The position numbers and the translations under genes are program-made. From a virus, in IMG/VR virus record IMGVR_UViG_3300037540_000032, positions 1 through 22,028 of that record: a DNA stretch of 22,028 nt; one strand, 5' to 3'. Every line of letters starts with the position of its first letter. Position 1 is the stretch's first letter. Positions 6,667 to 13,380 of the stretch are shown here, one piece after another. Below the pieces are notes generated by a model, which was given only the letters and a program-made list of their open reading frames with translations, was not told where the DNA came from and ran no database searches.

Positions 6667-7725
6667 ATGAAATCCGCAGAACAATTACTGAAAGACAACT
6701 TGTTAGTCAAGCACTACGCTGGCTCACATGCCTATGGTACTGCTTTGCCTACTTCTGATACAGACTTCAGAGGCATCTTTTGTGCAGACCCTATCAATCT
6801 CCTAACTCCATTCTTCCCTGTTCGAGAAGTGACGGATGTGAACGAGGAAGACACAAAGTACTATGAACTTGCACATTTTATGAAGTTGTGCCTTGATTGT
6901 AATCCGAATATCGTGGAAAGTCTTTGGGTTGATCCTCAAGACATTGTGGACTTGAGTTCTGCTTACACGTATCTTCGCAGACACAGGAAAGAGTTTCTGT
7001 CTAGCAAGATTGCATTTTCCACAACTGGTTATGCAACTGCTCAAATCAAAAGGATCAAAGGGCATAATAAATGGATAAATTCTCCACAAGAAGTGAAAGC
7101 ACCAGAGCAAAAGGACTTTGTGAGTTTGGTTCAATGGTATGGTAATGAGAAAGTAATGCCAAGGGATTTCAAGATGGAAAAGGTTTATAGCTATGCTCAT
7201 CTTGTTTCTTATGGTGGGGACATCTTTGGTGTCTATTCTCATATTGATCGCCAGACTTATAACCTGGAGGATGGTGCACTCAAGACTCAGTATGATGAAG
7301 AGGAAAAGCATGAACTTGGGGTTCCTGTTTGCATCATCAAGTTCAATAGGAATGAATGGAGACAAGCAAAAGACACTTGGAAGAACTATTGGACTTGGAA
7401 AGAAAACCGAAATAAAGCACGTAATGAACTAGAGGAAGACTTCGGTTACGACACGAAGCACGGAATGCATTGTGTGCGTTTGATGCGAATGGGTTTGGAA
7501 GCTTTGCGTGATGGTGAGATCATTGTAAAGCGGCCTGATGCTAAAGAATTATTGAGCATTCGGAATGGTGCGTGGTCTTATGAAGAGATGGTTGAATATG
7601 CTGAATATATGGATAATGAGATTCGGCATGTTTGGTATAAGAAGACTGATTTGCCCAAAAAGCCGGATATCAAGTTTGCTTCTAAAGTGCTGATGGAGGT
7701 GCAGGAGATGGTTTGGAATAAATAA
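6667..7725 (+). CDS. Predicted nucleotidyltransferase (Pol-beta superfamily, RlaP/COG3541-like)
   Basis: A 352-residue protein with the hallmark of minimal Pol-beta-type nucleotidyltransferases: GSHAYGT at 19-25 (the GS motif) followed by SDTDFRG at 30-36, which supplies the first two metal-binding aspartates (Asp31, Asp33). The GSHxYGT...SDxDxRG form is typical of the family annotated as predicted nucleotidyltransferase/RlaP (PF10127-like), found in many large phages and often discussed in RNA repair. Further recognisable segments are ELAHFMKLCLDCNPNIVESLW (about 68-88) and AYTYLRRHRKEFLS. The C-terminal part is helical and charged (HVWYKKTDLPKKPD). It has its own strong promoter and an AAGGGC ribosome site. 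Substrate is unknown; it could transfer a nucleotide to RNA, protein or a small molecule. The family call is good, the role is open. Confidence 0.8.
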   Translation: MKSAEQLLKDNLLVKHYAGSHAYGTALPTSDTDFRGIFCADPINLLTPFFPVREVTDVNEEDTKYYELAHFMKLCLDCNPNIVESLWVDPQDIVDLSSAYTYLRRHRKEFLSSKIAFSTTGYATAQIKRIKGHNKWINSPQEVKAPEQKDFVSLVQWYGNEKVMPRDFKMEKVYSYAHLVSYGGDIFGVYSHIDRQTYNLEDGALKTQYDEEEKHELGVPVCIIKFNRNEWRQAKDTWKNYWTWKENRNKARNELEEDFGYDTKHGMHCVRLMRMGLEALRDGEIIVKRPDAKELLSIRNGAWSYEEMVEYAEYMDNEIRHVWYKKTDLPKKPDIKFASKVLMEVQEMVWNK

Positions 7726-7898
7726 TGTATATGGAAGATGTAAAGCAAGAGTTAGAACACCTATTTGAATATAGAGACAAGATTGTACATGAAGCGTCTA
7801 AGCGGATCTTTATTAAGATAGGTCATGTCTTAAGGGGCATTGATGTTTTCTTGAGCAAGACTGATAAAGCATATTCAAATGGAACTATGTCATGGTAA
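7725..7898 (+). CDS. Unidentified gene upstream of uvsY, N-terminal part ending at an in-frame TAA
   Basis: The ATG overlaps the last base of the preceding stop (TAATG), the coupling used elsewhere in this window. It encodes 57 residues (MYMEDVKQELEHLFEYRDKI..., ending GTMSW) that look helical, then hits TAA at 7896-7898. The same frame stays open without a gap through 7899-8270, and the residues right after the stop (DVQYVEDNNIVVVVFG) read like continuous protein. I therefore think this is the first third of one approximately 180-residue gene broken by a nonsense codon. Alternatives are a sequencing error, a recoded or suppressed stop, or two genuine small proteins. I do not recognise the family. 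T4 also has small genes of unknown role beside uvsY. Confidence 0.5.
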   Translation: MYMEDVKQELEHLFEYRDKIVHEASKRIFIKIGHVLRGIDVFLSKTDKAYSNGTMSW

Positions 7899-7955
7899 GA
7901 TGTTCAATATGTAGAAGACAACAATATTGTTGTAGTATTTGGTGTTCTTAGTTTT

Positions 7956-8270
7956 GTGCCCGGATCTAGATTTGATCTGGGTGGCAAGATAATAGAGATA
8001 ACGGAATCCAATGCGGATTCATTTCAACGAATGGTTCGCATTGGTATTCCGATTGGTCTTGCGTCTGAAGGAACGGAGTCGCAAGTCATTAATTTTCTTG
8101 GTGGTATTGAACAGCAGCATGAATCTTTAGATGAGAATAATGTAAGGAATCTTGCATCAGAACTTCCTAATTTGCCGAGAAAGAGGCGAGAAGATTTTGA
8201 TTGGGATAAACTCACGGATGAGCAAAAGAATGCTTTAGTAATAGGTAATGTGAGTCAGAAACCCAGCTAA
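7956..8270 (+). CDS. Unidentified protein upstream of uvsY, C-terminal part after the in-frame TAA
   Basis: The first usable start codon after the stop is GTG at 7956, without a convincing ribosome site, but the frame is open from 7899 and continuous with the ORF starting at 7725. From the GTG it gives 104 residues. The segment LGGKIIEITESNADSFQRMV, then RIGIPIGLASEGTESQVINF, suggests a compact alpha/beta or beta-strand domain. The C-terminus is charged (LPRKRREDFDWDKL). It overlaps uvsY by one base (TAATG), so translation through this region probably feeds uvsY. No family is recognised. The lack of a good start of its own supports the view that it is the distal part of an interrupted gene. 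Confidence 0.6.
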   Translation: MPGSRFDLGGKIIEITESNADSFQRMVRIGIPIGLASEGTESQVINFLGGIEQQHESLDENNVRNLASELPNLPRKRREDFDWDKLTDEQKNALVIGNVSQKPS

Positions 8271-8725
8271 TGAGTAGAATAGAATCTTTAGGTAAGAAAT
8301 TAGAAAAACTGCCCGGTATTTTAAGAGAATATGAGGATGAGATTGAGAATGTCAAGTCCATATTATCGATAAAGGGTAAAACTCTCAAGGTATGTAATCG
8401 AGATGCTGAACATCAATTTTTCTATGATGAGAAGCGGAAAGAATTAAGCACGCTTGTAAAGTATATGGATGCGAAAGTTAATGCTACTCGTGGGCGACTT
8501 TATCGTGCTTTTACGGAAAACAGTCCAAGAGAACTTTCTGATAGAGCAAGAGATAAGTATATAGATAATGAGCATGACTATCTTATAATGTATGAACTTT
8601 ATCTTGAAGTTAAGGAATTATATGAAAAGTATGAGGCTATTGTTGATGCTTTTCGTAGTAGAGGTTATGCGATAAATAATCTAACCAAATTAGTAACAAA
8701 CAATGTGGAAGACTATATTGTATGA
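8270..8725 (+). CDS. uvsY: UvsY recombination mediator
   Basis: A 151-residue helical, charged protein, near the T4 UvsY length (137). UvsY loads UvsX onto gp32-covered ssDNA. The C-terminal motif FRSRGYAINNL corresponds to the T4 UvsY segment with SRGFAIKH, and an upstream helix YELYLEVKELYEKYEAIVDAF precedes it as in the family. The middle (KYMDAKVNATRGRLYRAF) is basic and fits the nucleic-acid-binding face. Context is strong: its stop overlaps the start of uvsW (ATGA), and T4 also places uvsY next to uvsW. The start is the TAATG overlap with the preceding gene. UvsY is poorly conserved, so the call depends on the C-terminal motif plus gene order. Confidence 0.75.
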   Translation: MSRIESLGKKLEKLPGILREYEDEIENVKSILSIKGKTLKVCNRDAEHQFFYDEKRKELSTLVKYMDAKVNATRGRLYRAFTENSPRELSDRARDKYIDNEHDYLIMYELYLEVKELYEKYEAIVDAFRSRGYAINNLTKLVTNNVEDYIV

Positions 8726-10218
8726 GTAAGAAAATTGTTACTATCAGAATAAATGATGAAGTAAATTGCGTAGTAATGGGTCTATCCAATGACCATAAGA
8801 AGTATTTTTGGGAGAAATACGGAATACACGTACCCGGCTATCATTTTTCACCAAAGTATCAAATGAAACAATGGGATGGTAAAATAAGATTCTTTACCAA
8901 GACCGGGCAAACATATATGTATTTGCTCGATGATATAATTCCTCGGATAATAGGACTCGGATATAAAGTAAAAGTATCAGATTTAAGGAAAGCTAATCCT
9001 ATTTTCCCCGATCCAATCGATGAAAACTTCTTCTCCGATATAATTGATGAGAAAACTGGTTTGCCTTGGGTGATGCGAGACTATCAAGTCGATATGGTGA
9101 ATGCGCTACTTGAAAATGGAAGTGGTATAGGGATTGCCGGAACGGGGGCAGGAAAAACATCAATGACTGCTGCTATTGCTTTATCATATGAAAAAGCAGG
9201 TAATTTAAGGTCTATTATTATTGTTCCGGATAAGAATCTTACTGTGCAAACTATTAGAGAATATGCATTCTTTGGATTAGATGTGGGACAATATAGTGGT
9301 GATAAAAAGGATTATGATCATCAACACGTAGTTTCTACTTGGCAAAGTTTGAATAATAATAAGACATTGATACAGCAATTTGATGTGGTAATAGTTGATG
9401 AATGTCATGGTGCAAAGGCAAGGGTAATAAAGGAATTGCTAGTAAAATATGGCAAGAATATACCATATCGTTTTGGTGTAACCGGAACTTTGCCGAAAGA
9501 GAGATCAGATGCACTTGGAGTTCATACTTCATTAGGTAAGCTTCATTATGAGATAAAGGCACATCAATTGATATCTGATGGACATCTTGCCAATCTTGAT
9601 ATTGATATTTCACAATTGAAGGTTGATTTATCATTTGAATATCAACAATATTTGGATGATACTCCTGAGTTGCCTCTTTTGACTTATAGGCAATTTGCTA
9701 ATAGTTATTTTCCGGATTGGACTGCTGAGAAGAATTATCTTCATTCTATTGAAGATAGAACGGAATGGATTGCCAATAAGATAGAGGAGAGACGGAGCGG
9801 TGGCAAGGGTAATACGTTGTGCCTTGTCAATGGAATAAATTATGGTAAGAAGTTAGGTAAGATGATAGATGGTGCTATTTTCTTACATGGTAAAGATGCT
9901 ATGAAAGTGAGGCAGGAAGCATTTAATCTTTTCAAGGAGAGGGATGATGTAGTTGTTATTGCCACTATTCAAATTGCAAGTACAGGACTTGATATTCCAC
10001 GTATATTCAATCTATTTTATATTGATGTTGGTAGGAGTTTCATTCGTACTATTCAGACAATAGGAAGGGGTCTTAGGAAGGCACATGATAAAGAGCATGT
10101 TAATATCTTTGATATATGTTCTGATACGAAGCATAGCAAGAAGCATTTATTTGAAAGAATCAAGTATTATAAGGAAGCACAATACCCGCACGGGAGACGC
10201 ACTATTGAATATTATTGA
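8722..10218 (+). CDS. uvsW: UvsW RNA/DNA helicase (SF2)
   Basis: A 498-residue superfamily 2 helicase, matching T4 UvsW (about 500). UvsW processes branched DNA and removes R-loops, and in T4 helps switch from origin-dependent to recombination-dependent replication. The N-terminal domain contains FSPKYQMKQWDGKIRFF (43-59), the UvsW double-strand-grip region. Helicase motifs in order: Q-motif-like RDYQVDMV (119-126), Walker A GTGAGKT (140-146), DECH box (226-229), motif III TGT (254-256), motif V ATIQIASTGLDIP (414-426), and motif VI QTIGRGLRK (445-453). The start overlaps the uvsY stop by four bases (ATGA), indicating coupled translation. All motifs are intact. Confidence 0.93.
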   Translation: MSKKIVTIRINDEVNCVVMGLSNDHKKYFWEKYGIHVPGYHFSPKYQMKQWDGKIRFFTKTGQTYMYLLDDIIPRIIGLGYKVKVSDLRKANPIFPDPIDENFFSDIIDEKTGLPWVMRDYQVDMVNALLENGSGIGIAGTGAGKTSMTAAIALSYEKAGNLRSIIIVPDKNLTVQTIREYAFFGLDVGQYSGDKKDYDHQHVVSTWQSLNNNKTLIQQFDVVIVDECHGAKARVIKELLVKYGKNIPYRFGVTGTLPKERSDALGVHTSLGKLHYEIKAHQLISDGHLANLDIDISQLKVDLSFEYQQYLDDTPELPLLTYRQFANSYFPDWTAEKNYLHSIEDRTEWIANKIEERRSGGKGNTLCLVNGINYGKKLGKMIDGAIFLHGKDAMKVRQEAFNLFKERDDVVVIATIQIASTGLDIPRIFNLFYIDVGRSFIRTIQTIGRGLRKAHDKEHVNIFDICSDTKHSKKHLFERIKYYKEAQYPHGRRTIEYY

Positions 10219-10233
10219 AGTATATGCTATAAT
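10205..10233 (+). promoter_or_regulatory. Sigma70-like extended -10 promoter at the 3' end of uvsW
   Basis: TTGAAT (10205-10210), 17 bases, then TATAAT (10228-10233) preceded by TGC. The -35 box lies inside the last codons of uvsW and the -10 just after its stop. The transcript would start about 18 bases before the next ATG, and the ribosome site AAAAAAGGT follows. It is the best consensus match of the three promoters of this type in the window. Confidence 0.75.
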
Positions 10234-10257
10234 AGAGTCAAAAAAGGTAAAAAATAT

Positions 10258-10743
10258 ATGCTGATTTTTGACGATAAAAATAAGGCGATAATAATTGATA
10301 GCATTTATACACCAATAATTTCGAACTATTTTTGGATACTTGATCTTGAGATAATGGATTATACGATAACTCCGTTATTAACTCTTGAAGAGATAGTATC
10401 GCCATCTTTGGTGTTACAAATTGAAGGGTTTACTTTCAATTTACCTGCAACTTGGAACATTTTAGTTGTAGACGGTGAAACCAGTCAGCTTGATTTGATT
10501 GAATCTAACCAATTGGCTGGTAAGGCATTTGATGCATTCACGTTTGGTCCTAATAAATGGAAGCACGAGAATAGTCATATAAAGGTGATTAATTTTGCGT
10601 CTAGTTTCATTCATACAGGTCCATCATTAAATAAACATCAAATGTTATGTCATCCGGTTGGACCTGATACATGGGTAAATGTTGCGCCATCAGATACATT
10701 TAATAGATATTTAAAGAATAGAGTAGCAGGAGATTTAACATAA
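10258..10743 (+). CDS. Unidentified protein, probably conserved in T4-like phages
   Basis: A 161-residue protein I cannot name. It contains beta-strand-rich segments (FTFNLPATWNILVVDGETSQ; LDLIESNQLAGKAFDAFTFG) and a conserved-looking C-terminal block with HQMLCHPVGPDTWVNVAP followed by SDTFNRYLKN. No signal peptide or membrane segment is evident. It is the first gene behind the promoter at 10205 and overlaps the next start by one base (TAATG), so it heads an early or middle transcription unit leading toward the gp31-like and clamp-loader genes. The ribosome site is AAGG about nine bases upstream. It is a real gene by coding appearance, promoter and tight spacing. Confidence 0.75.
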   Translation: MLIFDDKNKAIIIDSIYTPIISNYFWILDLEIMDYTITPLLTLEEIVSPSLVLQIEGFTFNLPATWNILVVDGETSQLDLIESNQLAGKAFDAFTFGPNKWKHENSHIKVINFASSFIHTGPSLNKHQMLCHPVGPDTWVNVAPSDTFNRYLKNRVAGDLT

Positions 10744-11120
10744 TGACAACAAAAAGAAAAAGAAAGCCGTCTATAAAAAAGCAAACAATTGCAGAATTTA
10801 GAGCATGGATAGAAGGGGTGGAAGAACTTCAACCAGAAGACTGGAGTCCTGATGCCTCACAATGGGTTCTTATTCGTAATAGAATAGACAAGATTATTGA
10901 AGGAGATGTACCACTTCGACCCAATTTAGTTCCACGTTATCCTAATAATCCCCAGGGATTTATACCACCTGCACCTCCTGCTGGCGGAATACCGGCGGTT
11001 GCGCCAGAGAATACGGATATAAGTGATGCTGCGGCTAAGTTATTGAAGGGTGGTACTAAAGAGAATCCAGCAAAAACGCCTGAAATCACTGATGGAAATT
11101 TCAACAGTCCATTCGCATAA
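10743..11120 (+). CDS. Unidentified small protein with proline-rich linker
   Basis: A 125-residue protein starting at the TAATG overlap with the previous gene. The first residues are strongly basic (TTKRKRKPSIKKQTI). A compact helical part follows: AEFRAWIEGVEELQPEDWSP then ASQWVLIRNRIDKI (about 17-52), which has the look of a conserved motif. The second half is a proline/alanine-rich linker (NNPQGFIPPAPPAGGIPAVAP) and a polar tail ending NFNSPFA. It is probably a small cytoplasmic or DNA-associated adaptor, which is only a guess from composition. Its end overlaps the start of the DnaE-like fragment. Confidence 0.7.
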   Translation: MTTKRKRKPSIKKQTIAEFRAWIEGVEELQPEDWSPDASQWVLIRNRIDKIIEGDVPLRPNLVPRYPNNPQGFIPPAPPAGGIPAVAPENTDISDAAAKLLKGGTKENPAKTPEITDGNFNSPFA

Positions 11121-11691
11121 GACTATATTAAGTGATAGAACACTTTGGTTCGATGGTGATTCATCATTTGAACCGAGTGCTATTGTAAGCATAATATCTT
11201 CATGTAGTTCTGATGGAAATGATATTAAAAACATATATGTTAATGTATTAACCAAAGAAATTCAAGAATATAACAGATTGGTATCAGATGATGAGCAGAT
11301 ATTAGTAAAAGAAGAAGTTCGTTCATTAGATGTATCTTGGAATATTCCAGAGGAATATAAATTAATAAACGTTGAATCATATATTCTTGATAAGTTTTTT
11401 AAAGAAATTAATGACAATTTATGGGGTGATAAAAACGGTAAGGAGACTCCGTACTTTGCACGTAGAGCAGATAGAGTTTCTAAAGAATTAGCGCTTTTTA
11501 AAAAATTCCAATTATTTGATGTAGTTAAGACTCTAATTTATATCATAAATAAGTTTGAATCTGAAAATATCGTATGGGGTGTAGGGAGAGGCAGTAGTGT
11601 TAGTTCCTATATACTATATCTAATAGGAGTTCATGATATTGACAGTGTTAAATTTAATTTAGATGTGAGAGAATTCCTTCATACATCATAG
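11092..11691 (+). CDS. DnaE/C-family polymerase palm-like fragment (GS-motif half)
   Basis: From the ATG at 11092 this gives 199 residues; a GTG at 11050 would add 14, with deeper overlap of the previous gene. Neither start has a strong ribosome site. The C-terminal 75 residues resemble the PolIII-alpha palm: KELALFKKFQLFDVVKTLIY, then WGVGRGSSVSSYILYLIGVH (162-181), DIDSVKFNLDVREFL (182-196). In bacterial DnaE the matching text is [34 protein letters not shown], followed directly by the catalytic PDFDVDF. Here the ORF stops right after REFLHTS, so the catalytic aspartates are absent. They appear in a separate ORF at 21722. The N-terminal about 120 residues are not recognised and no PHP-type motif is visible. 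It is probably half of a split DnaE-like protein; whether it is active is unknown. Confidence 0.6.
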   Translation: MEISTVHSHKTILSDRTLWFDGDSSFEPSAIVSIISSCSSDGNDIKNIYVNVLTKEIQEYNRLVSDDEQILVKEEVRSLDVSWNIPEEYKLINVESYILDKFFKEINDNLWGDKNGKETPYFARRADRVSKELALFKKFQLFDVVKTLIYIINKFESENIVWGVGRGSSVSSYILYLIGVHDIDSVKFNLDVREFLHTS

Positions 11692-11705
11692 AAGAGGAAC
11701 AAATA

Positions 11706-12107
11706 ATGGGCAAGAAAGTAAGATCAGCACGAGGAGAAATAGTAGATTTTGATTTATTGAGAATCAAGGAAGAGATAGCTTCAGCTCCTCAATCACTTCA
11801 TGTCAGAAAGAGAAAAGACTTTATAGAACAAAGACTTCGTAGGAAAATTAGAACAATTGCTTCTAATATAGAGGAGCAACAAGAAGAGAATAAAAAGAAA
11901 GGGGTAGTTGCGGCTGCAATGGAAGTAGAACCAAAATTACCAGAAACGACAGAAGAGAAAAAGTCTCCAAACACGGATGTTGTGGAAATGCAAGAAGTTG
12001 TAGAGGAGGAGAAACCTACTCCTAAACCAGCTTCAAAACAAAGAGCACGAAAGAAACCAACAACCGAAGAAGGAGAGAAAACTAATGACGCTGAGAGCGA
12101 TAGCTAA
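11706..12107 (+). CDS. Unidentified small charged protein
   Basis: A 133-residue protein with ribosome site GAGGAAC. Its N-terminal third looks conserved: KKVRSARGEIVDFDLLRIK (about 3-21), then VRKRKDFIEQRLRRKIRTIA (33-52), basic helices suited to nucleic-acid or partner binding. The rest is low complexity, alternating acidic and Lys/Pro/Thr-rich (EEEKPTPKPASKQRARKKPT), probably disordered. It overlaps the next gene by 23 bases. I do not recognise a family with confidence. It may be a small regulator or structural adaptor, but the sequence gives no direct proof. Confidence 0.7.
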   Translation: MGKKVRSARGEIVDFDLLRIKEEIASAPQSLHVRKRKDFIEQRLRRKIRTIASNIEEQQEENKKKGVVAAAMEVEPKLPETTEEKKSPNTDVVEMQEVVEEEKPTPKPASKQRARKKPTTEEGEKTNDAESDS

Positions 12108-12441
12108 CCATGTAATTTTTGTATTTCAAGATGAATTTGTAAGAAGATCATCAGATGGAGCAAGTACAGATAAAAAAGAAAGACATTTTGTAGAGAAAAC
12201 AAGTTGGGGATTTAAATTCGCAAATACTAAAGATTCAATGAATAGTGCAAGATGGGGTGTTGTTCTTGCAGTTGGTCCGCTCTGTGATGATGAGATTCAA
12301 CCAGGGATGCGCATCCTTATTGAGCCATTGAAATGGACTAATGGAGTCCAAGTAGGGGAAGATTGGTTTTGGAGGACGGATGATGTAAGCATCCTCGCAG
12401 TGGATGACGATTTCAATATTGAAAATCCGATTGCTGCGTGA
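12085..12441 (+). CDS. GroES/gp31-like co-chaperonin
   Basis: A 118-residue protein with the Cpn10 layout. The N-terminal strand LRAIANHVIFVFQDE (3-17) matches the GroES opening (IRPLHDRVLVK type). A polar, flexible stretch at about 20-55 is where GroES and T4 gp31 have the mobile GroEL-binding loop. GVVLAVGPLCDDEIQPGMRI (58-77) corresponds to the GroES GKVLAVG...VKVGDxVLF core, and WRTDDVSILAVDDD (96-109) to the ending LREEDILAVI. T4 gp31 (111 residues) replaces GroES so that GroEL can fold the capsid protein gp23; the same role is likely here. The usual Ile-Val/Ile-Leu tripeptide of the loop is not obvious. It starts inside the preceding gene and ends 12 bases before gene 44. Confidence 0.7.
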   Translation: MTLRAIANHVIFVFQDEFVRRSSDGASTDKKERHFVEKTSWGFKFANTKDSMNSARWGVVLAVGPLCDDEIQPGMRILIEPLKWTNGVQVGEDWFWRTDDVSILAVDDDFNIENPIAA

Positions 12442-12453
12442 TAGGATGGTTAT

Positions 12454-13380
12454 ATGAATAAACATAAACTATGGGTTGAAAAACACCGACCAAGTAAAAT
12501 TGATGAGTATATCTTTCATGATGATGCAATAAGAAAGCCCATCATGAAAATGATTGATGATAAAACGATACCGCATCTTTTATTTTCAGGAACTCAAGGA
12601 TCTGGAAAGACAACCCTTGCATTTATTTTAATAAATGAGTTGGATATGGACCCAACTGATGTGCTCACCATTAATGCTTCAGACAAGCAGGGTGGTGTAG
12701 ATTATATGCGAGATGAAATCAAATCGTTTATTACTACGCATAGTTTTGGGGATTTTAAGATTGTACATCTTGAAGAGGCAGACTATTTGACTCCAAATGG
12801 ACAAGCTGTTCTTCGTCGAATGATGGAAGAATATTCAGACTTTTCAAGATTTATTCTGACGTGCAACTATGATAATAAGATTATTCCAGCGATTCATTCA
12901 AGATGTCAGCATTTCCATTTCCGTAAACCAGATTTTGATGAAGTTTTAGAATATGTCTATACTATCTTGAAGAAAGAGAGGGTAAAGACAGATTTTGACA
13001 CACTTGAGCGATATGTTACTGTTGGTTTTCCTGATATCAGGAAGATTATCAATCTTGTACAGCAGAATACCATTAATAGGATATTAGTATTAGGTGAAAC
13101 TAATTCATCAGACGATTGGAAGAATGAACTTCTTGAATTGATTGGAAAAGATGATTGGGAAGAAGCTAGAAAGATTGCATGTAAGAATGTAGATAATAAT
13201 GAATGGGAAGACGTTTTCAAGTTTCTTTATGAGAATTTATCTAAATCTAAAAAATTCAAAGACACGAAAAACTGGGAAAGGGGTATTACTATAATAGCAG
13301 AACATCTTTATAAGCATGCATTAGTTGCAATACCTGAAATAAATGGTGCTGCGATGTTTATTGGATTGTCTTTAATATAA
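12454..13380 (+). CDS. 44: Sliding-clamp loader ATPase gp44 (RFC-small-subunit-like)
   Basis: A 308-residue AAA+ protein, close to T4 gp44 (319). Four copies assemble with one gp62 to load the gp45 clamp at primer ends. Motifs: WVEKHRPSKIDEYI (7-20), as in RFC proteins; Walker A GTQGSGKT (46-53); Walker B region KIVHLEEAD (102-110); sensor 1 ILTCN (134-138); and the SRC arginine-finger motif (149-151). The Walker B acidic pair is Glu-Glu instead of the usual Asp-Glu, which is uncommon. The C-terminal helical collar follows from about residue 225. AGGA a few bases upstream serves as ribosome site. It overlaps the next start by one base (TAATG). Unlike in T4, gp62 is not adjacent but two genes further on. 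Confidence 0.92.
   Translation: MNKHKLWVEKHRPSKIDEYIFHDDAIRKPIMKMIDDKTIPHLLFSGTQGSGKTTLAFILINELDMDPTDVLTINASDKQGGVDYMRDEIKSFITTHSFGDFKIVHLEEADYLTPNGQAVLRRMMEEYSDFSRFILTCNYDNKIIPAIHSRCQHFHFRKPDFDEVLEYVYTILKKERVKTDFDTLERYVTVGFPDIRKIINLVQQNTINRILVLGETNSSDDWKNELLELIGKDDWEEARKIACKNVDNNEWEDVFKFLYENLSKSKKFKDTKNWERGITIIAEHLYKHALVAIPEINGAAMFIGLSLI

Noticed and set aside
6802-7365. 187-residue antisense ORF opposite the nucleotidyltransferase gene
   Set aside because: It is antisense to a gene with clear motifs, has no promoter or ribosome site, and its composition (Ile/Leu/His/Ser-rich, random) is that of a frame shadow.
7896-7898. Reassignment of TAA as a sense codon
   Set aside because: TAA is the clear stop of gene 32, uvsX, gp44, gp62 and several other genes, so genome-wide recoding is excluded; only local suppression or mutation is possible.
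8671-8678. GATAAATA late-promoter-like box inside uvsY
   Set aside because: It lies within a coding region, far from any virion gene start; such matches are expected by chance in AT-rich DNA.
10185-10194. CCCG-CA-CGGG inverted repeat at the end of uvsW as a terminator
   Set aside because: The stem is four base pairs with a two-base loop and no T-run follows directly, so it cannot act as an intrinsic terminator.
11544-11551. CATAAATA late-promoter-like box inside the DnaE-like fragment
   Set aside because: Intragenic and not close to a late gene; treated as a chance match.
11050-11691. GTG start at 11050 for the DnaE-like ORF
   Set aside because: It would overlap the preceding gene by 71 bases with no ribosome site; the ATG at 11092 overlaps less. 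Both are uncertain, but 11092 is preferred.
12454-13380. Chromosomal bacterial DnaX or archaeal RFC rather than a phage clamp loader
   Set aside because: Length, gene order with gp62 and the surrounding T4-like genes fit gp44; no DnaX-type zinc module is present.
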